The position numbers were made by a program, and so were the translations under genes. From the NCBI GenBank assembly GCA_011525365.1, contig WTGQ01000002.1:62001-126000 (forward strand): DNA of 64,000 nt, given 5' to 3'. Shown in pieces: positions 25,598 through 35,044 of the stretch. How positions within the stretch are numbered: position 1 is the first letter of the stretch; every line of letters begins with the position of its first letter. The DNA comes from Acidobacteriota bacterium (GTDB taxonomy: Bacteria; Acidobacteriota; Thermoanaerobaculia; Multivoradales; Multivoraceae). The notes below the pieces were generated by a model. The model searched no databases. It worked only from the letters and a program-made list of their open reading frames with translations, and was not told the DNA's origin.

Positions 25598-26659
25598 CTA
25601 GGGCTCGCGCGGCGTCATCCAGCGTTTACCCGAGCTGTGCGGCGCGCTGTTCGGACCGCGGTTGAACCTCTCCGCCGCATGCGGATAGTCCGGCCCCACC
25701 ACACCGCCGGCGCACTCTCCGGCCGGCGGGATCACCCACTCGCAGCCGGGCGTGTTCTCCGGGCCGTCGGCCCAGCACTTCTGGAGCGCCTCGAGGTCGG
25801 CGGCCAGTGAGCCGGGATCGTGCGGCGGCATGTGCTCGTTCGGGTTCCAGAAGTCGCCGGTGAACTCCTCCAGCGTCTCCATGGGGATCCGGTGGCAGCC
25901 GAGACAGCCGTTGCCCTCGATGTGGATCGTCCGCATGTCCCAGGTCGGCGCGCCCACGACGTAGTAGGGCGGGTTCGGTCCGGGCAGGACCGGGACGACG
26001 GGCTGGCGCGGGTTCTCGGGAAGCCGCGCGGACTTGATCCAGGGGTTGTGGATGAACGGGTCCGCCTGGTGGCAGCGGACGCACTGGATGTCTCCGGCCG
26101 GCCTGTACGCGTCGTCGAACTCAGGGTCGTCGGGGCCGGGCAGCACGCCGAGCAGCCGGTTGTTCTCGCCGATGTGGGTCCACGGGCTGTTGTCGCCCGA
26201 CTCGAAGAAGCAGGTGGCGCCAGTGTCGTAGTTGTAGCCGATCATCTGGACCGAGTCGCCGATGTCGACGTTGAAGACGTCGTCCCGCCCGTCGTGGCGG
26301 CAGAAGCTCACCCAGACCACCTCGGGCCGGGGCGTGCCGTCGGCGTTCCTGCCCTCGTGGCGCTGGAGGCTCGAACCCGGCATGCAGTCGCCGATCTGGA
26401 GGCTGCCGTCGTCGCAAGCGTGGAGCCCCGGATCTTCGAAGATCTCCGTGCCTTCCTGCCGGATGCGGATGCGCGCGCCCTGGCCGCAGTCGACGGTCGG
26501 CGCCACGCCCAGGTGCGGCTCGCACATCGCGGCGTAGGCCCGGGCGCTCTTCGGCATCGGCGGGTTCGCGCCCTCGGGCACGCACTGCTGTGGGGATTGC
26601 CCCTGCGCCAGACCCGGCCCAAACGCAACGACAAACAGGAGAGCGATGGGTGCGCGCAC
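25598..26659 (-). CDS. Exported diheme cytochrome c-like protein
   Basis: The 353-residue protein has a signal peptide (FVVAFGPGLAQGQ) and two covalent heme motifs, CVRCH (C193, C196, H197) and CLGCH (C252, C255, H256). The region before the hemes is Cys-rich and carries no recognised domain. It probably transfers electrons in the periplasm. It lies four bases downstream of the TauD-type dioxygenase gene on the same strand, and its 3' end is two bases from the convergent CRTAC1-type gene. I do not recognise the family beyond the heme sites. Confidence 0.75.
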   Translation of the reverse strand: MRAPIALLFVVAFGPGLAQGQSPQQCVPEGANPPMPKSARAYAAMCEPHLGVAPTVDCGQGARIRIRQEGTEIFEDPGLHACDDGSLQIGDCMPGSSLQRHEGRNADGTPRPEVVWVSFCRHDGRDDVFNVDIGDSVQMIGYNYDTGATCFFESGDNSPWTHIGENNRLLGVLPGPDDPEFDDAYRPAGDIQCVRCHQADPFIHNPWIKSARLPENPRQPVVPVLPGPNPPYYVVGAPTWDMRTIHIEGNGCLGCHRIPMETLEEFTGDFWNPNEHMPPHDPGSLAADLEALQKCWADGPENTPGCEWVIPPAGECAGGVVGPDYPHAAERFNRGPNSAPHSSGKRWMTPREP

Positions 26660-26662
26660 GGC

Positions 26663-27577
26663 CTACATCTCCAGCACGACTTCCTTCTTCGCGTTCGACT
26701 CCAGCGACTGGACGTTGCGCTTCAGGTACTTGTTGAGCTGCCGGTCGTAGCGGCTGGTGGCGCCGGCGTGGCGGGCGCGCACGTAGGGCTCCCAGCGGGC
26801 TTCGCCTGCCGCCTCGACCTGGTCGCCCATCACGGTGACCCGCTGGATGATGCGCTCCTCGTTGAAGTCGTTCAGCACGAAGTGCTGCGTGCAGCGGTTG
26901 TCCCACATGGCGAGAGTGCCCTGCTGCCAGCGGTAGCGGACGGTGAAGCGGGTGTTCGTCGCCCAGCGGGTCAGGTAGCCGAGCAGGTGGTCGCTTTCCT
27001 CGTGGCTGAGCTCGACGATGCGCCGCGTGAAGTGCTCGTTGACGAACAGCGACTTGCGGCCGGTCTCCGGGTGGACCCGGACGACGGGGTGGATCGTCAT
27101 CTTCTCCGGCTTGCCGTGCGGCGTCGCGTCGTGGAGGGCGGTCAGGCCCTCGCAGAGTTCCTGCAGCGGCGGCGAGAGTTCCTCGTAGGCCCTGTACATG
27201 TTGGCCCACATCGTGTCGCCGCCGACCTCGGGGCACTTGACCATGTTGAGGATCGCCATTACCGACGGGCTCTCCTGGAAGCTGATGTCGCTGTGCCACT
27301 CGTCCGCGACGCCGCCCCGGGTCGCCACCAGCTCGAAGACCTCGGGGTGGTCGAGGAACGGGTTGTTCAGGTGCGGGTGCCCCTCCAGCTCGCCGAAGTG
27401 GCGCCCGAAGGCGACGTGCTGCGCCACGTCCAGATGCTGATCGGGAAAGAACAGCACCTGATGGTCCAGCAGCAGGCCGCGGATCGTTGCGGCCTCGTCC
27501 GGGCCGGCCTCGGCCAGCGGCAGATCGTGGACCTCGGCGCCGAGGGACCCGGAGAGACGGACGACTCGATGGCTCAT
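26663..27577 (-). CDS. TauD/TfdA family Fe(II)/2-oxoglutarate dioxygenase
   Basis: The start is taken at the ATG at 27577 (MSHRVVRL), which has AGGAGA upstream; longer frames upstream carry no conserved sequence. The 304-residue protein shows the facial triad HxD (EWHSD, H95/D97) and a distal His (H232 in WDNRCTQHFVLND), with Arg in RIIQRVTVMGD for 2-oxoglutarate. Family members hydroxylate taurine, 2,4-D, alkyl sulfates and others, often freeing sulfite or sulfate. Placement between two sulfatases makes an organosulfur substrate possible but unproven. Confidence 0.85.
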   Translation of the reverse strand: MSHRVVRLSGSLGAEVHDLPLAEAGPDEAATIRGLLLDHQVLFFPDQHLDVAQHVAFGRHFGELEGHPHLNNPFLDHPEVFELVATRGGVADEWHSDISFQESPSVMAILNMVKCPEVGGDTMWANMYRAYEELSPPLQELCEGLTALHDATPHGKPEKMTIHPVVRVHPETGRKSLFVNEHFTRRIVELSHEESDHLLGYLTRWATNTRFTVRYRWQQGTLAMWDNRCTQHFVLNDFNEERIIQRVTVMGDQVEAAGEARWEPYVRARHAGATSRYDRQLNKYLKRNVQSLESNAKKEVVLEM

Positions 27578-27626
27578 GGGAGTTCTCCTGCGGTTGAGGA
27601 TCGAGGCTATCTCTAGAATCCGGGTC

Positions 27627-28784
27627 ATGCGCACCCAACTTGGCCTTGTCGTCGCCCTCGCCGTAGTCGCCCTGTCCGGCTCGCCGCTCGCGGCGCAGGA
27701 CGAGCGTCCCCGCGTGGAGGCCGACGGCACCGTTCACGTCCCGGCCTTCGACCTGCCGGAGACCTCCTACTTCAGCGAGGAGTCGCGGGCCGCGATGAAG
27801 CACTTCCGCGAGGTCTACGGCCCGGAGTTCGGCACCTTCTCCCAGGGCTGCGCGAACCTGAACGACGTCGCCGGCGACCCCGAGGCGATTCGGGCCGCGC
27901 GCCAGTGCGTCGCCGACGGCTACTACAAGACGGCCATCTACCGGGACACCGTCGCCAAGCACCCGGTGAAGATCACCGCGGAGACGATCGCCGGCATCTA
28001 CACCGAGGTGTTCGTCCCCGAACGAGGCGTCGCCGAGGAGAAGGAGGACCGGTTGCTGATCAGCATCCACGGCGGAGGCTTCCGCGTCGGCGCCCGCTAC
28101 TTCAGCCAGACGGAGGCGATGCAGGTCGCCGACATGGGCGGCTACAAGGTGATCAGCCCCGACTACCGGATGGCGCCGGAGGCCACCCATCCGGCCGGCG
28201 TCGAGGACGTGATCGCCGTCTACCAGGCGATGCTCGAGGACTACGAGGCCTCGAAGATCGGCATCTACGGCTGCTCGGCCGGGGCCATGCTCACCGCGCA
28301 GACGGTCGCCTACATCCTCGAGAACGACCTGCCGCTGCCGGGCGCGATCGGCCTCTTCTGCGCCGGGATACCGACGACCGACGGCGATACCCCGGGCGTC
28401 TTCAAGATGGGTCGTAGCGAGAGCGCTTTCCTGGTGTCCGCGATCAACGGCTTCCCGCGCCCGGTCGAGCCGGCGGAGCCGCCCCAGCCGAGCGGCTACT
28501 TCCGCGGCGTGGAAGCCGGCGACCCCGTCGTCGCCCCAGGCGACCACGACGACCTGCTCACCCGCTTCCCGCCGGCGTTACTGATCAGCGGCACCCGGGA
28601 CTTCGCGCTCGGCGGCGTACTGGCCAGCCACAACAAGCTGGTCAGCCTCGGCGTCGAGGCCGACCTGCACGTCTGGGAAGGCCTCGGCCACGCGACCTTC
28701 GCGTTCAACCCGCGGCTGCCCGAGTCGGACGAAGTGCACAACGTGATCGTGCGTTTCTTCGACCGGCACCTGTCGCGACAGTAG
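27627..28784 (+). CDS. Exported alpha/beta hydrolase (HSL-type esterase)
   Basis: The start at 27627 gives a signal peptide (TQLGLVVALAVVALSG to LAAQ); a longer upstream frame does not. The 385-residue protein has the oxyanion motif HGGGF of the hormone-sensitive-lipase group, the nucleophile elbow YGCSAGA, GTRDFAL for the Asp and GLGHATF for the His. It should hydrolyse short-chain esters or lactones in the periplasm. It is divergent from the TauD-type gene, with 49 bases between the starts. Confidence 0.85.
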   Translation: MRTQLGLVVALAVVALSGSPLAAQDERPRVEADGTVHVPAFDLPETSYFSEESRAAMKHFREVYGPEFGTFSQGCANLNDVAGDPEAIRAARQCVADGYYKTAIYRDTVAKHPVKITAETIAGIYTEVFVPERGVAEEKEDRLLISIHGGGFRVGARYFSQTEAMQVADMGGYKVISPDYRMAPEATHPAGVEDVIAVYQAMLEDYEASKIGIYGCSAGAMLTAQTVAYILENDLPLPGAIGLFCAGIPTTDGDTPGVFKMGRSESAFLVSAINGFPRPVEPAEPPQPSGYFRGVEAGDPVVAPGDHDDLLTRFPPALLISGTRDFALGGVLASHNKLVSLGVEADLHVWEGLGHATFAFNPRLPESDEVHNVIVRFFDRHLSRQ

Positions 28785-28787
28785 GGG

Positions 28788-30425
28788 TCAGTTGTACCAG
28801 TAGATGTGCTCGTCGTCCGGCGCGTCCGGCTCGAGCAACGTCTTGTCGATGTTGACCGGGCTTTGGGTGGCCCAGGGCCAGATCGGCGGCGCCTGCTCCT
28901 CGTCGTGTGCGGCGAGGAGCTTCTTCAGGGCCGCGACTCGCTCCGGCTCCTGGTCGGCGAGGTTGTGCTGCTCGGTGGGGTCCTTCTTCATGTTGAAGAG
29001 CCATACCCCCCCGGGGGGTTCGCTGATCTGGAGTTTCCAGCCGTCGGCGAGGACGACCTGGTAGTCGCCGGTGCGCCAGAAGAGACGGTCGTGGGGCGCG
29101 CCTTCGACCTCAGCCAGGACGTGCGGCACCAGGTCCACGCCGTCGATTTTCCGGTCGCCGGGCAGATCGACTCCGGCCGCGGCCGCCGCGGTCGAGAAGA
29201 TGTCGAAGCCGTGTACCGGGGCTTCGTAGACTTGGCCGCCGCTGAGACGAGCCGGCCACTTCAGGAGGAACGGCACGTGGATGCCCCCCTCGAAGAAGCT
29301 GATCTTCCAGCCGCGGAACGGCTCGTTGACGTGCGGCAGGCCGATGTAGGCCGGCGCCCCGTTGTCGGAGGTGAAGAAGACGAGGGTGTTCTCTTCGAGG
29401 CCGTTCTCGCGCAGCGCCTCGAGCACCCGGCCGACGCTTCGGTCCAGCGATCTCACCATCGCGGCGTAGACCCGCAGGCGGTGCTCCTCGATGTGCGACA
29501 GCGCCTCGTAGTCGGCGCGCAGCGCCTGCAGCGGCGTGTGCACCGCCCAGTGCGCCAGGTAGAGAAGGAAGGGCCGGTCCTTGTTGGCCTCGATGACCTG
29601 AACCGCCTGGTCGGTGTAGTAGTCGGTCAGGTACCCGCCGGGCTCGAAAGAAGCACTGTCGTTGAACGACGCTTCGAAGCGCACGAAGCGCCACAGGAAA
29701 CGGTCGATCCCGTCGAACTCCTGCTTCGAGTTGACGACGTTCGGGTCGTCCTCGGGCAGGTACAGGCCGCTCCTCATTAGCAGGCTCTCGTCGAAGCCCT
29801 GCTCGTGGGCCCGCATGCCGGCGCCCGTGCCGAGGTGCCACTTGCCGATATGCACGGTGTGGTAGCCGGCCGGCTTGAGCAGCTCGGCGAGCGTGATCTC
29901 GGACGGCGGCACGCCCTTCTCGTCGATGGGAACCGTCGCCCCTTCCGTGTTGCCGCTCGTCTGCCGGAGCCTGCCTTCCGTGCTCGAGAGCCGGGGCACC
30001 ATCGTGGCGAACCCCGGCGGCGTCGGCGTGAACTCGAAACCGAAGCGGGTGCCGTAGCGGCCGGTCATGAGCGCGGCCCGCGACGGTGCGCAGGTGCCGT
30101 TGGCCGAGTAACCGTTGGCGAAGTGAACGCCGTCGCGCGCCAGGGAGTCGATGTGCGGGGTAGGGACCGTGCCGCCCGCGACGCCGCCCCCGAGCCAGGA
30201 CAGGTCGTTCCAGCCGAGGTCGTCGGCGAGGATGACGACGATGTTGGGTGGCCGCTCCGCGGCGGGCCGTCCCTCGGGATCGGCGCCGGACTGCCAGTCG
30301 ATCGTCTGGGTCGGACCAATCTCGGCGGGCTGAAACTGTGCAGCCACGCCCACGGCGGCGGCCGCGAAGGCCGCGACGAGCCCGAGGGCGACCAGGTGGC
30401 GTCGTGCGCCGCATCGATTCATCAT
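28788..30425 (-). CDS. Exported formylglycine-dependent sulfatase
   Basis: The 545-residue protein has an N-terminal signal (VALGLVAAFAAAAVGVAAQ), the metal site NIVVILADDLGWNDLS, and CAPSRAALMTGRYG with C112 as the formylglycine precursor. Later are KWHLGTG and the second-half motif TSDNGAP. It is a type I sulfatase and would remove sulfate from a carbohydrate or small molecule outside the cytoplasm. Its own maturation needs a formylglycine-generating enzyme; the SUMF1-like gene in this window lacks the needed cysteines. Convergent with the esterase gene, three bases apart. Confidence 0.88.
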   Translation of the reverse strand: MMNRCGARRHLVALGLVAAFAAAAVGVAAQFQPAEIGPTQTIDWQSGADPEGRPAAERPPNIVVILADDLGWNDLSWLGGGVAGGTVPTPHIDSLARDGVHFANGYSANGTCAPSRAALMTGRYGTRFGFEFTPTPPGFATMVPRLSSTEGRLRQTSGNTEGATVPIDEKGVPPSEITLAELLKPAGYHTVHIGKWHLGTGAGMRAHEQGFDESLLMRSGLYLPEDDPNVVNSKQEFDGIDRFLWRFVRFEASFNDSASFEPGGYLTDYYTDQAVQVIEANKDRPFLLYLAHWAVHTPLQALRADYEALSHIEEHRLRVYAAMVRSLDRSVGRVLEALRENGLEENTLVFFTSDNGAPAYIGLPHVNEPFRGWKISFFEGGIHVPFLLKWPARLSGGQVYEAPVHGFDIFSTAAAAAGVDLPGDRKIDGVDLVPHVLAEVEGAPHDRLFWRTGDYQVVLADGWKLQISEPPGGVWLFNMKKDPTEQHNLADQEPERVAALKKLLAAHDEEQAPPIWPWATQSPVNIDKTLLEPDAPDDEHIYWYN

Positions 30426-30472
30426 TCTTGTCCTTTCGAGTGGTTGGGGCGATAGCCTACGAGATCAACGCG

Positions 30473-31387
30473 ATGGGTCCCGTTCTCTTCATCTGCCTTC
30501 TGCTTGCCGTCACGACTGCAGCACATGTGCAGCCAGCGGCGGCACAGAACAACTCCTCCAGGATCGCCTTCGTATCCACTCAGGACGGCAACCCGGAGAT
30601 CTACGTCATGAACGAAGGTGGCTCCGACCTGACGCGGCTGACCAACAATCCGGGCTTCGATGGTGCCCCGACGTGGTCGCCCGACGGCACCCGGATCGCA
30701 TTCGCATCATCTCGCAACGACAACGCCGACATCTACATCATGGACGCCGACGGCTCCAACGTCGTCCGTCTCACCAGCCACACGGCCAACGACGGCGGCC
30801 CCTCCTGGTCGCCCGACGGCTCGATGATCGCCTTCGATTCGAATCGCAGCGGCAGCTCTCAGGTGTGGCGTACCAACGTCGACGCCGGAAACTGGGGATA
30901 CAACCTCACGCAGCTCACCGAAGACCATCCTCTGGGGCGCGTAAACAACTTCGTCTCCTGGTCGCCCGACGGTTTGTGGATCGCCTTCGAAGCCGACCGT
31001 GACCGCGACGACCCGGAGATCTATCTGGCCAACGCCGTCGATGGCACCAACCAGCAGCGATTGACGTTCACTCGTGCTCTTGACGAGGTCCCCAGTTGGA
31101 CACCCGACGGCAGGCAGATCGTCTACTCCACCGATCGCGACGGGGCACCGCAGAACGGCAACTATGAGATCTACATCATGAACGTCGATGGCTCCGACAA
31201 GCGCCGTCTGACCACCGCCCCAGGTGCCGACTCCAACCCTTCGGTGTCGGCCGACGGCACCCGGATCGCCTTCGATTCTTCGCGCGGCGGAGGGAGGGAG
31301 ATCTATGTCATGAACCTGGATGGCTCCAATCCGATTCGACTGACGGGCACAGGATCCAACAGCAACCCCGCCTGGTCACCGTTCTAG
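30473..31387 (+). CDS. Exported TolB-like beta-propeller protein
   Basis: The ATG at 30473 gives a signal peptide (VLFICLLLAVTTAAHVQP); the open frame further upstream has no coding signal. The 304-residue protein is about six PD40/WD40-like blades with the repeated core WSPDGTRIAFASSR and IYIMDADGSN, as in the TolB propeller. No TolB N-terminal domain is present. Such lone propellers are periplasmic binding modules of unknown partner. Third codon positions are less GC-rich than in the surrounding genes. Confidence 0.8.
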   Translation: MGPVLFICLLLAVTTAAHVQPAAAQNNSSRIAFVSTQDGNPEIYVMNEGGSDLTRLTNNPGFDGAPTWSPDGTRIAFASSRNDNADIYIMDADGSNVVRLTSHTANDGGPSWSPDGSMIAFDSNRSGSSQVWRTNVDAGNWGYNLTQLTEDHPLGRVNNFVSWSPDGLWIAFEADRDRDDPEIYLANAVDGTNQQRLTFTRALDEVPSWTPDGRQIVYSTDRDGAPQNGNYEIYIMNVDGSDKRRLTTAPGADSNPSVSADGTRIAFDSSRGGGREIYVMNLDGSNPIRLTGTGSNSNPAWSPF

Positions 31388-31410
31388 GCGGGCTCAGGGC
31401 TAGAGTAAGA

Positions 31411-31432
31411 CGGATGCCGCTCCCGGCATCCG
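31411..31432 (+). other. Strong hairpin between the propeller and selenoprotein genes
   Basis: CGGATGCCG-CTCC-CGGCATCCG is a perfect 9-bp stem with a 4-base loop. No U-run follows, so it is not a standard terminator. It could slow polymerase, protect the mRNA end, or be a leader structure of the selenoprotein transcript. Confidence 0.5.
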
Positions 31433-31458
31433 AATCAGAGAGAGGGAGCGTTCGACCC

Positions 31459-32676
31459 ATGAAGAGAGGCCGACTTGCGTTGCTCGCCGTCCTTGTCCCG
31501 ATGTTCCTGGCCGTCCCGGCGTTTGCCCAGGACGGCGCCGAGAAGGAGAACGAGAGAGTGAAGGGCGCTCACGAGAACCAGCCCGCCGACGCGCGGCAGG
31601 ACGACCTCGGCATCACGGTGCCGCCCATACCGACGAGTCACCCCGGCCGCCGCTACCCGGCGGAGCACGACTTCCCGACAGGCCCGGCCGTCGGCGAGCG
31701 CCTGCCGGAGTTCTCGCTGCCGAACCAGGACGGCGAGTTGATCGACTTTCACGCGGACCGGGGCGACTCGAAGGCGGTCGTCGTCTTCTATCGCTCCGCC
31801 GTGTGGTGACCGTACTGCCGCACGCAGCTGGTCGAGCTGCAAGACAACCTGGAACTCTTCGACGCCGAGGACATCAAGGTCTACGGCATCAGCTACGACG
31901 CTCAGGAGCATCTGAAGGCCTTTGCCGAGGATCGGGGCGTCACCTATGACCTGCTCTCCGACAACGACTCGGCGGTCATCAAGCGCTTCGGCATCCTGAA
32001 CACGACGATCGACCCCGACTCGGAGGCGATCCACCCGGGAACCCGGCAGGGCTTCTACGGGATTCCCTTCCCGGGCGTCTACGTCACTGACCGTGACGGC
32101 CGGGTGACGGAGAAGTTCTTCCACCGCCACTACGCGACGCGCACCTCAGCCGGGACGATTCGCGACAGCGCGATCGGCCGCATCCTCGCCAGGCACGAGG
32201 TCCCCGTTGCCGAACTGGGCGACGAGCACGTCGAGGTGTCCGTCTTCCTGGCCGACGAGGCGCTCAAGTTCGAGTACACGAGCACCCTCCACGTACGGTT
32301 CAGAGTCGCCGACGGCTACCACATCTACGCCGATCCGCTGCCCGACGGCTTCATCGCCTCCACGGCGTCCGTCGTGCCGACCAGGGGCGTGAGAACCGGC
32401 GAGCCGGTCTACCCGGCGACCTCCGAACGCGAGTTCCCCGAGCTCGGCGTGACGCTCAACGTCTACGAGCAAGGCGCCACCGACATCGCCATCCCGATCG
32501 CCCTGAACTCCGAGATTCTCGACTGGCCGCTCCCGAACAAGCCGACCGAGATCGAGATTCCCGTCGACGTCGTCTACCAGGCTTGCAGCGAGACGGTCTG
32601 CTACGTGCCGAAGGAAGAGACGGTCGTGCTCAAGGCGCCGATCGAGCCGCTGGTGATGCCGGGCAGTCGCAGATAA
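31459..32676 (+). CDS. Selenoprotein: UxxC redoxin (AhpC/TSA-like) fused to a DsbD-N-like domain
   Basis: Read through the single in-frame TGA at 31807-31809, the gene encodes 405 residues. A signal peptide ([17 protein letters not shown]) is followed by a thioredoxin-fold redoxin domain from about residue 70 ([20 protein letters not shown]). The TGA falls exactly where family members have the first Cys of the CxxC site: [17 protein letters not shown]117 and C120. Downstream the frame is fully conserved ([25 protein letters not shown]). Residues from about 250 form a beta-sandwich resembling the DsbD N-terminal thiol-carrier domain, with [18 protein letters not shown] hairpin follows the TGA. 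Predicted role: periplasmic thiol/peroxide reduction. A nonsense mutation is the alternative, but position and hairpin argue against it. Confidence 0.85.
31824..31840 (+). promoter_or_regulatory. Bacterial SECIS element
   Basis: GCAGCT-GGTCG-AGCTGC is a perfect 6-bp stem with a five-base loop, starting 14 bases after the TGA, so the loop begins 20 bases after it. Bacterial SECIS elements sit right behind the UGA with a small apical stem-loop carrying a G-U that SelB reads. As I recall the E. coli fdhF element, its loop also begins GGUC, about 18 bases downstream. Confidence 0.8.
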
Positions 32677-32753
32677 CGCCGCCAACCTGCCGCATCCGAG
32701 CGTCGGTATGCTTACCGGCGCGCGAACGGAACCCCTCGCGCGGGGAGGCGTCG

Positions 32754-34094
32754 ATGACACGCCAGATCGTCCAGGCCGAAACCCCCTGCGGGACGACACC
32801 GGGGTACATGCCCGGGTTCGGCAACGACTTCGAGACCGAAGCGCTGCCGGGCGCTCTGCCGCAGGGTCAGAACAGTCCGCAGCGCTGCGCCTACGGCCTC
32901 TACGCGGAGCAACTCTCGGGGACCCCGTTCACCGCGCCCCAGGGCGAGAACGAGCGCACCTGGTGCTACCGGATCCGCCCTTCGGTCAGGCACACGTCGC
33001 GCTTTCGGAGCATCGACCTGCCGTACTGGCGTTCGGCGCCCCACATCGTCGACGACGTCGTCTCGCTCGGCCAGTACCGCTGGGATCCGGTGCCCCATAC
33101 GACGGAGGCGCTGACCTTCCTGACCGGCATGCGCACGATGACGACCGCCGGCGACGTGAACACCCAGGTCGGGATGGCCGCCCACGTCTACCTCGCCACC
33201 GAGAGCATGGTCGACGAGTACTTCTACTCGGCCGACTCGGAACTGCTCGTCGTGCCCCAGGAGGGACGGCTCGTCTTCTGGACGGAACTCGGCCGGATCG
33301 ACCTGGAGCCGCGCGAGATCGCGATCCTGCCGCGCGGCATGGTCTTTCGCGTCGAGGTCGCGGACGGCCCGGCCCGGGGCTTCGTTTGCGAGAACTACGG
33401 CGCGAAGTTCCGCCTGCCCAACCGCGGACCGATCGGCGCCAACTGCCTCGCCAACCCCCGCGACTTCAAGACCCCCGTCGCGGCGTTCGAGGATCGCGAG
33501 GTCCCGTCACGGCTCGTGATCAAGTGGTGCGGCCGTTTCCATGCGTCCGACATCGGGCAGTCGCCACTCGACATCGTCGCCTGGCACGGCAACTACGCGC
33601 CTTCGAAGTACGACCTGGAGGCTTTCGCGCCCGTCGGCGCGATCCTCTTCGACCACCCCGACCCGTCGATCTTCACGGTCCTGACCGCGCCGTCGGGCGT
33701 GCCCGGCACCGCCAACATCGACTTCGTGCTCTTCCGCGATCGCTGGAGCGTCGCGGAGCACACCTTCCGGCCGCCCTGGTACCACAAGAACATCATGTCG
33801 GAGCTCATGGGCAACATCTACGGCATCTACGACGCCAAGCCGGAGGGCTTCGTGCCGGGCGGCCTGTCGCTGCACAACATGATGCTGCCCCACGGCCCCG
33901 ACGCCGACGCCTTCGAGGCCGCGACGTCCGCCGAACTCGCGCCGAAGAAGCTCGAGAACACGATGAGCTTCATGTTCGAGACCCGCTTCCCGCAGCACCT
34001 GACCGAGTTCGCGGCCCGGGAGGCGCCGCTCCAGGACGACTACACCGACTGCTGGACGGGGCTCGAGAAGCGCTTCGACCCGAGCGACGGCTGA
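32754..34094 (+). CDS. hmgA: Homogentisate 1,2-dioxygenase
   Basis: The 446-residue protein matches the family in length and in its opening [19 protein letters not shown], which is nearly diagnostic. The Fe(II) ligands are H344 and E350 in [15 protein letters not shown] and a His near 380 in MMLPHGPD. It opens the homogentisate ring to maleylacetoacetate in tyrosine and phenylacetate breakdown. The FAH-family gene at the start of the window could act later in the route but is 31 kb away. The stop shares one base with the next ATG (TGATG), so it is coupled to the MBL-fold gene. Confidence 0.93.
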   Translation: MTRQIVQAETPCGTTPGYMPGFGNDFETEALPGALPQGQNSPQRCAYGLYAEQLSGTPFTAPQGENERTWCYRIRPSVRHTSRFRSIDLPYWRSAPHIVDDVVSLGQYRWDPVPHTTEALTFLTGMRTMTTAGDVNTQVGMAAHVYLATESMVDEYFYSADSELLVVPQEGRLVFWTELGRIDLEPREIAILPRGMVFRVEVADGPARGFVCENYGAKFRLPNRGPIGANCLANPRDFKTPVAAFEDREVPSRLVIKWCGRFHASDIGQSPLDIVAWHGNYAPSKYDLEAFAPVGAILFDHPDPSIFTVLTAPSGVPGTANIDFVLFRDRWSVAEHTFRPPWYHKNIMSELMGNIYGIYDAKPEGFVPGGLSLHNMMLPHGPDADAFEAATSAELAPKKLENTMSFMFETRFPQHLTEFAAREAPLQDDYTDCWTGLEKRFDPSDG

Positions 34095-35044
34095 TGGCAA
34101 GGGCGTTCGCGTCGGCGGGAGACCTCGCCGAGAAGCAGATCAGCTTCACCGAGGTCGGCGAGGGGCTCTGGGCCTTCACCGCGGAGGGCGACCCGAACTC
34201 CGGAGTGATCATCGGCGACGACCGCGTCATGGTGGTCGAGGCGCAGGCGACGCCACTGCTCGCCAAGAAGGTGATCGAGAAGGTGCGGTCGGTGACCGAC
34301 AAGCCGATCACGCACCTGGTCCTCACGCACTACCACGCGGTGCGGGTGCTCGGCGCGTCGGCCTTCGACGCGCAGCAGATCATCATGTCGGAGACCGCCC
34401 GCTCGATGGTCGCCGAGCGCGGCCAGGAGGACTGGGACAGCGAGTTCCAGCGCATGCCGCGCCTGTTCGAGGGTCACGAGTCGATCCCGGGCCTGACCTG
34501 GCCGACCACGACGTTCTCGGGCCGGATGACCGTCTATCTCGGCGAGCGCCGGGTCGACATCCTCCAGGTGGGCCGCGCCCACACTGCCGGCGACGCCGTC
34601 ATCTGGGTGCCGGACGAGCAGGTGCTGTTCACCGGCGACATCGTCGAGTACCACTCGGCCTGCTACTGCGGCGACGGCCACTTCCTCGACTGGGGCGGGA
34701 CGCTCGACCGGATCGCGTCGTTCCGGCCGAGTGCGATCGCGCCCGGCCGCGGCGACGCGCTGGTGGGTGAGCAAATGGTGGCCGAGGCGATCGAGAGCAC
34801 GCGCGACTTCGTCGGCTCGACGTACCAGCCGACGGCGCGCGTCGCGGCCCGGGGCGGGACGCTCAAGGAGGCCTTCGAGGCCACCCGGGCGGCGTGCGAT
34901 CCGAAGTTCTCCGACTACGCCATCTACGAGCACTGCCTGCCCTTCAACGTCGCGCGGGCGTACGACGAGGCGCGGGGGATCGACACGCCGCGCATCTGGA
35001 CCGCGCAGCGCGACCTCGAGATGTGGGCGGCGCTGCAGGATTGA
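34094..35044 (+). CDS. MBL-fold metallo-hydrolase with modified metal motif
   Basis: The 316-residue protein begins at the ATG in the TGATG overlap. It has the metallo-beta-lactamase fold: VVEAQATP strand, LTHYHAVRVLGASAF, GRAHTAGD and FTGDIVEY. The classic HxHxDH motif is reduced to HxHAVR, so the second metal site is probably lost. From memory, this form recurs in MBL proteins encoded beside aromatic hydroxylases. Its likely place is hydrolysis or handling of an intermediate of the neighbouring hydroxylase; the exact reaction is unknown. The stop overlaps the next start as TTGA. Confidence 0.8.
   Translation: MARAFASAGDLAEKQISFTEVGEGLWAFTAEGDPNSGVIIGDDRVMVVEAQATPLLAKKVIEKVRSVTDKPITHLVLTHYHAVRVLGASAFDAQQIIMSETARSMVAERGQEDWDSEFQRMPRLFEGHESIPGLTWPTTTFSGRMTVYLGERRVDILQVGRAHTAGDAVIWVPDEQVLFTGDIVEYHSACYCGDGHFLDWGGTLDRIASFRPSAIAPGRGDALVGEQMVAEAIESTRDFVGSTYQPTARVAARGGTLKEAFEATRAACDPKFSDYAIYEHCLPFNVARAYDEARGIDTPRIWTAQRDLEMWAALQD

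Noticed and set aside
31459..31809. Reading the redoxin gene as a pseudogene broken by a nonsense codon
   Set aside because: The TGA replaces exactly the active-site Cys codon, the frame is conserved on both sides, and a well-formed SECIS hairpin follows.
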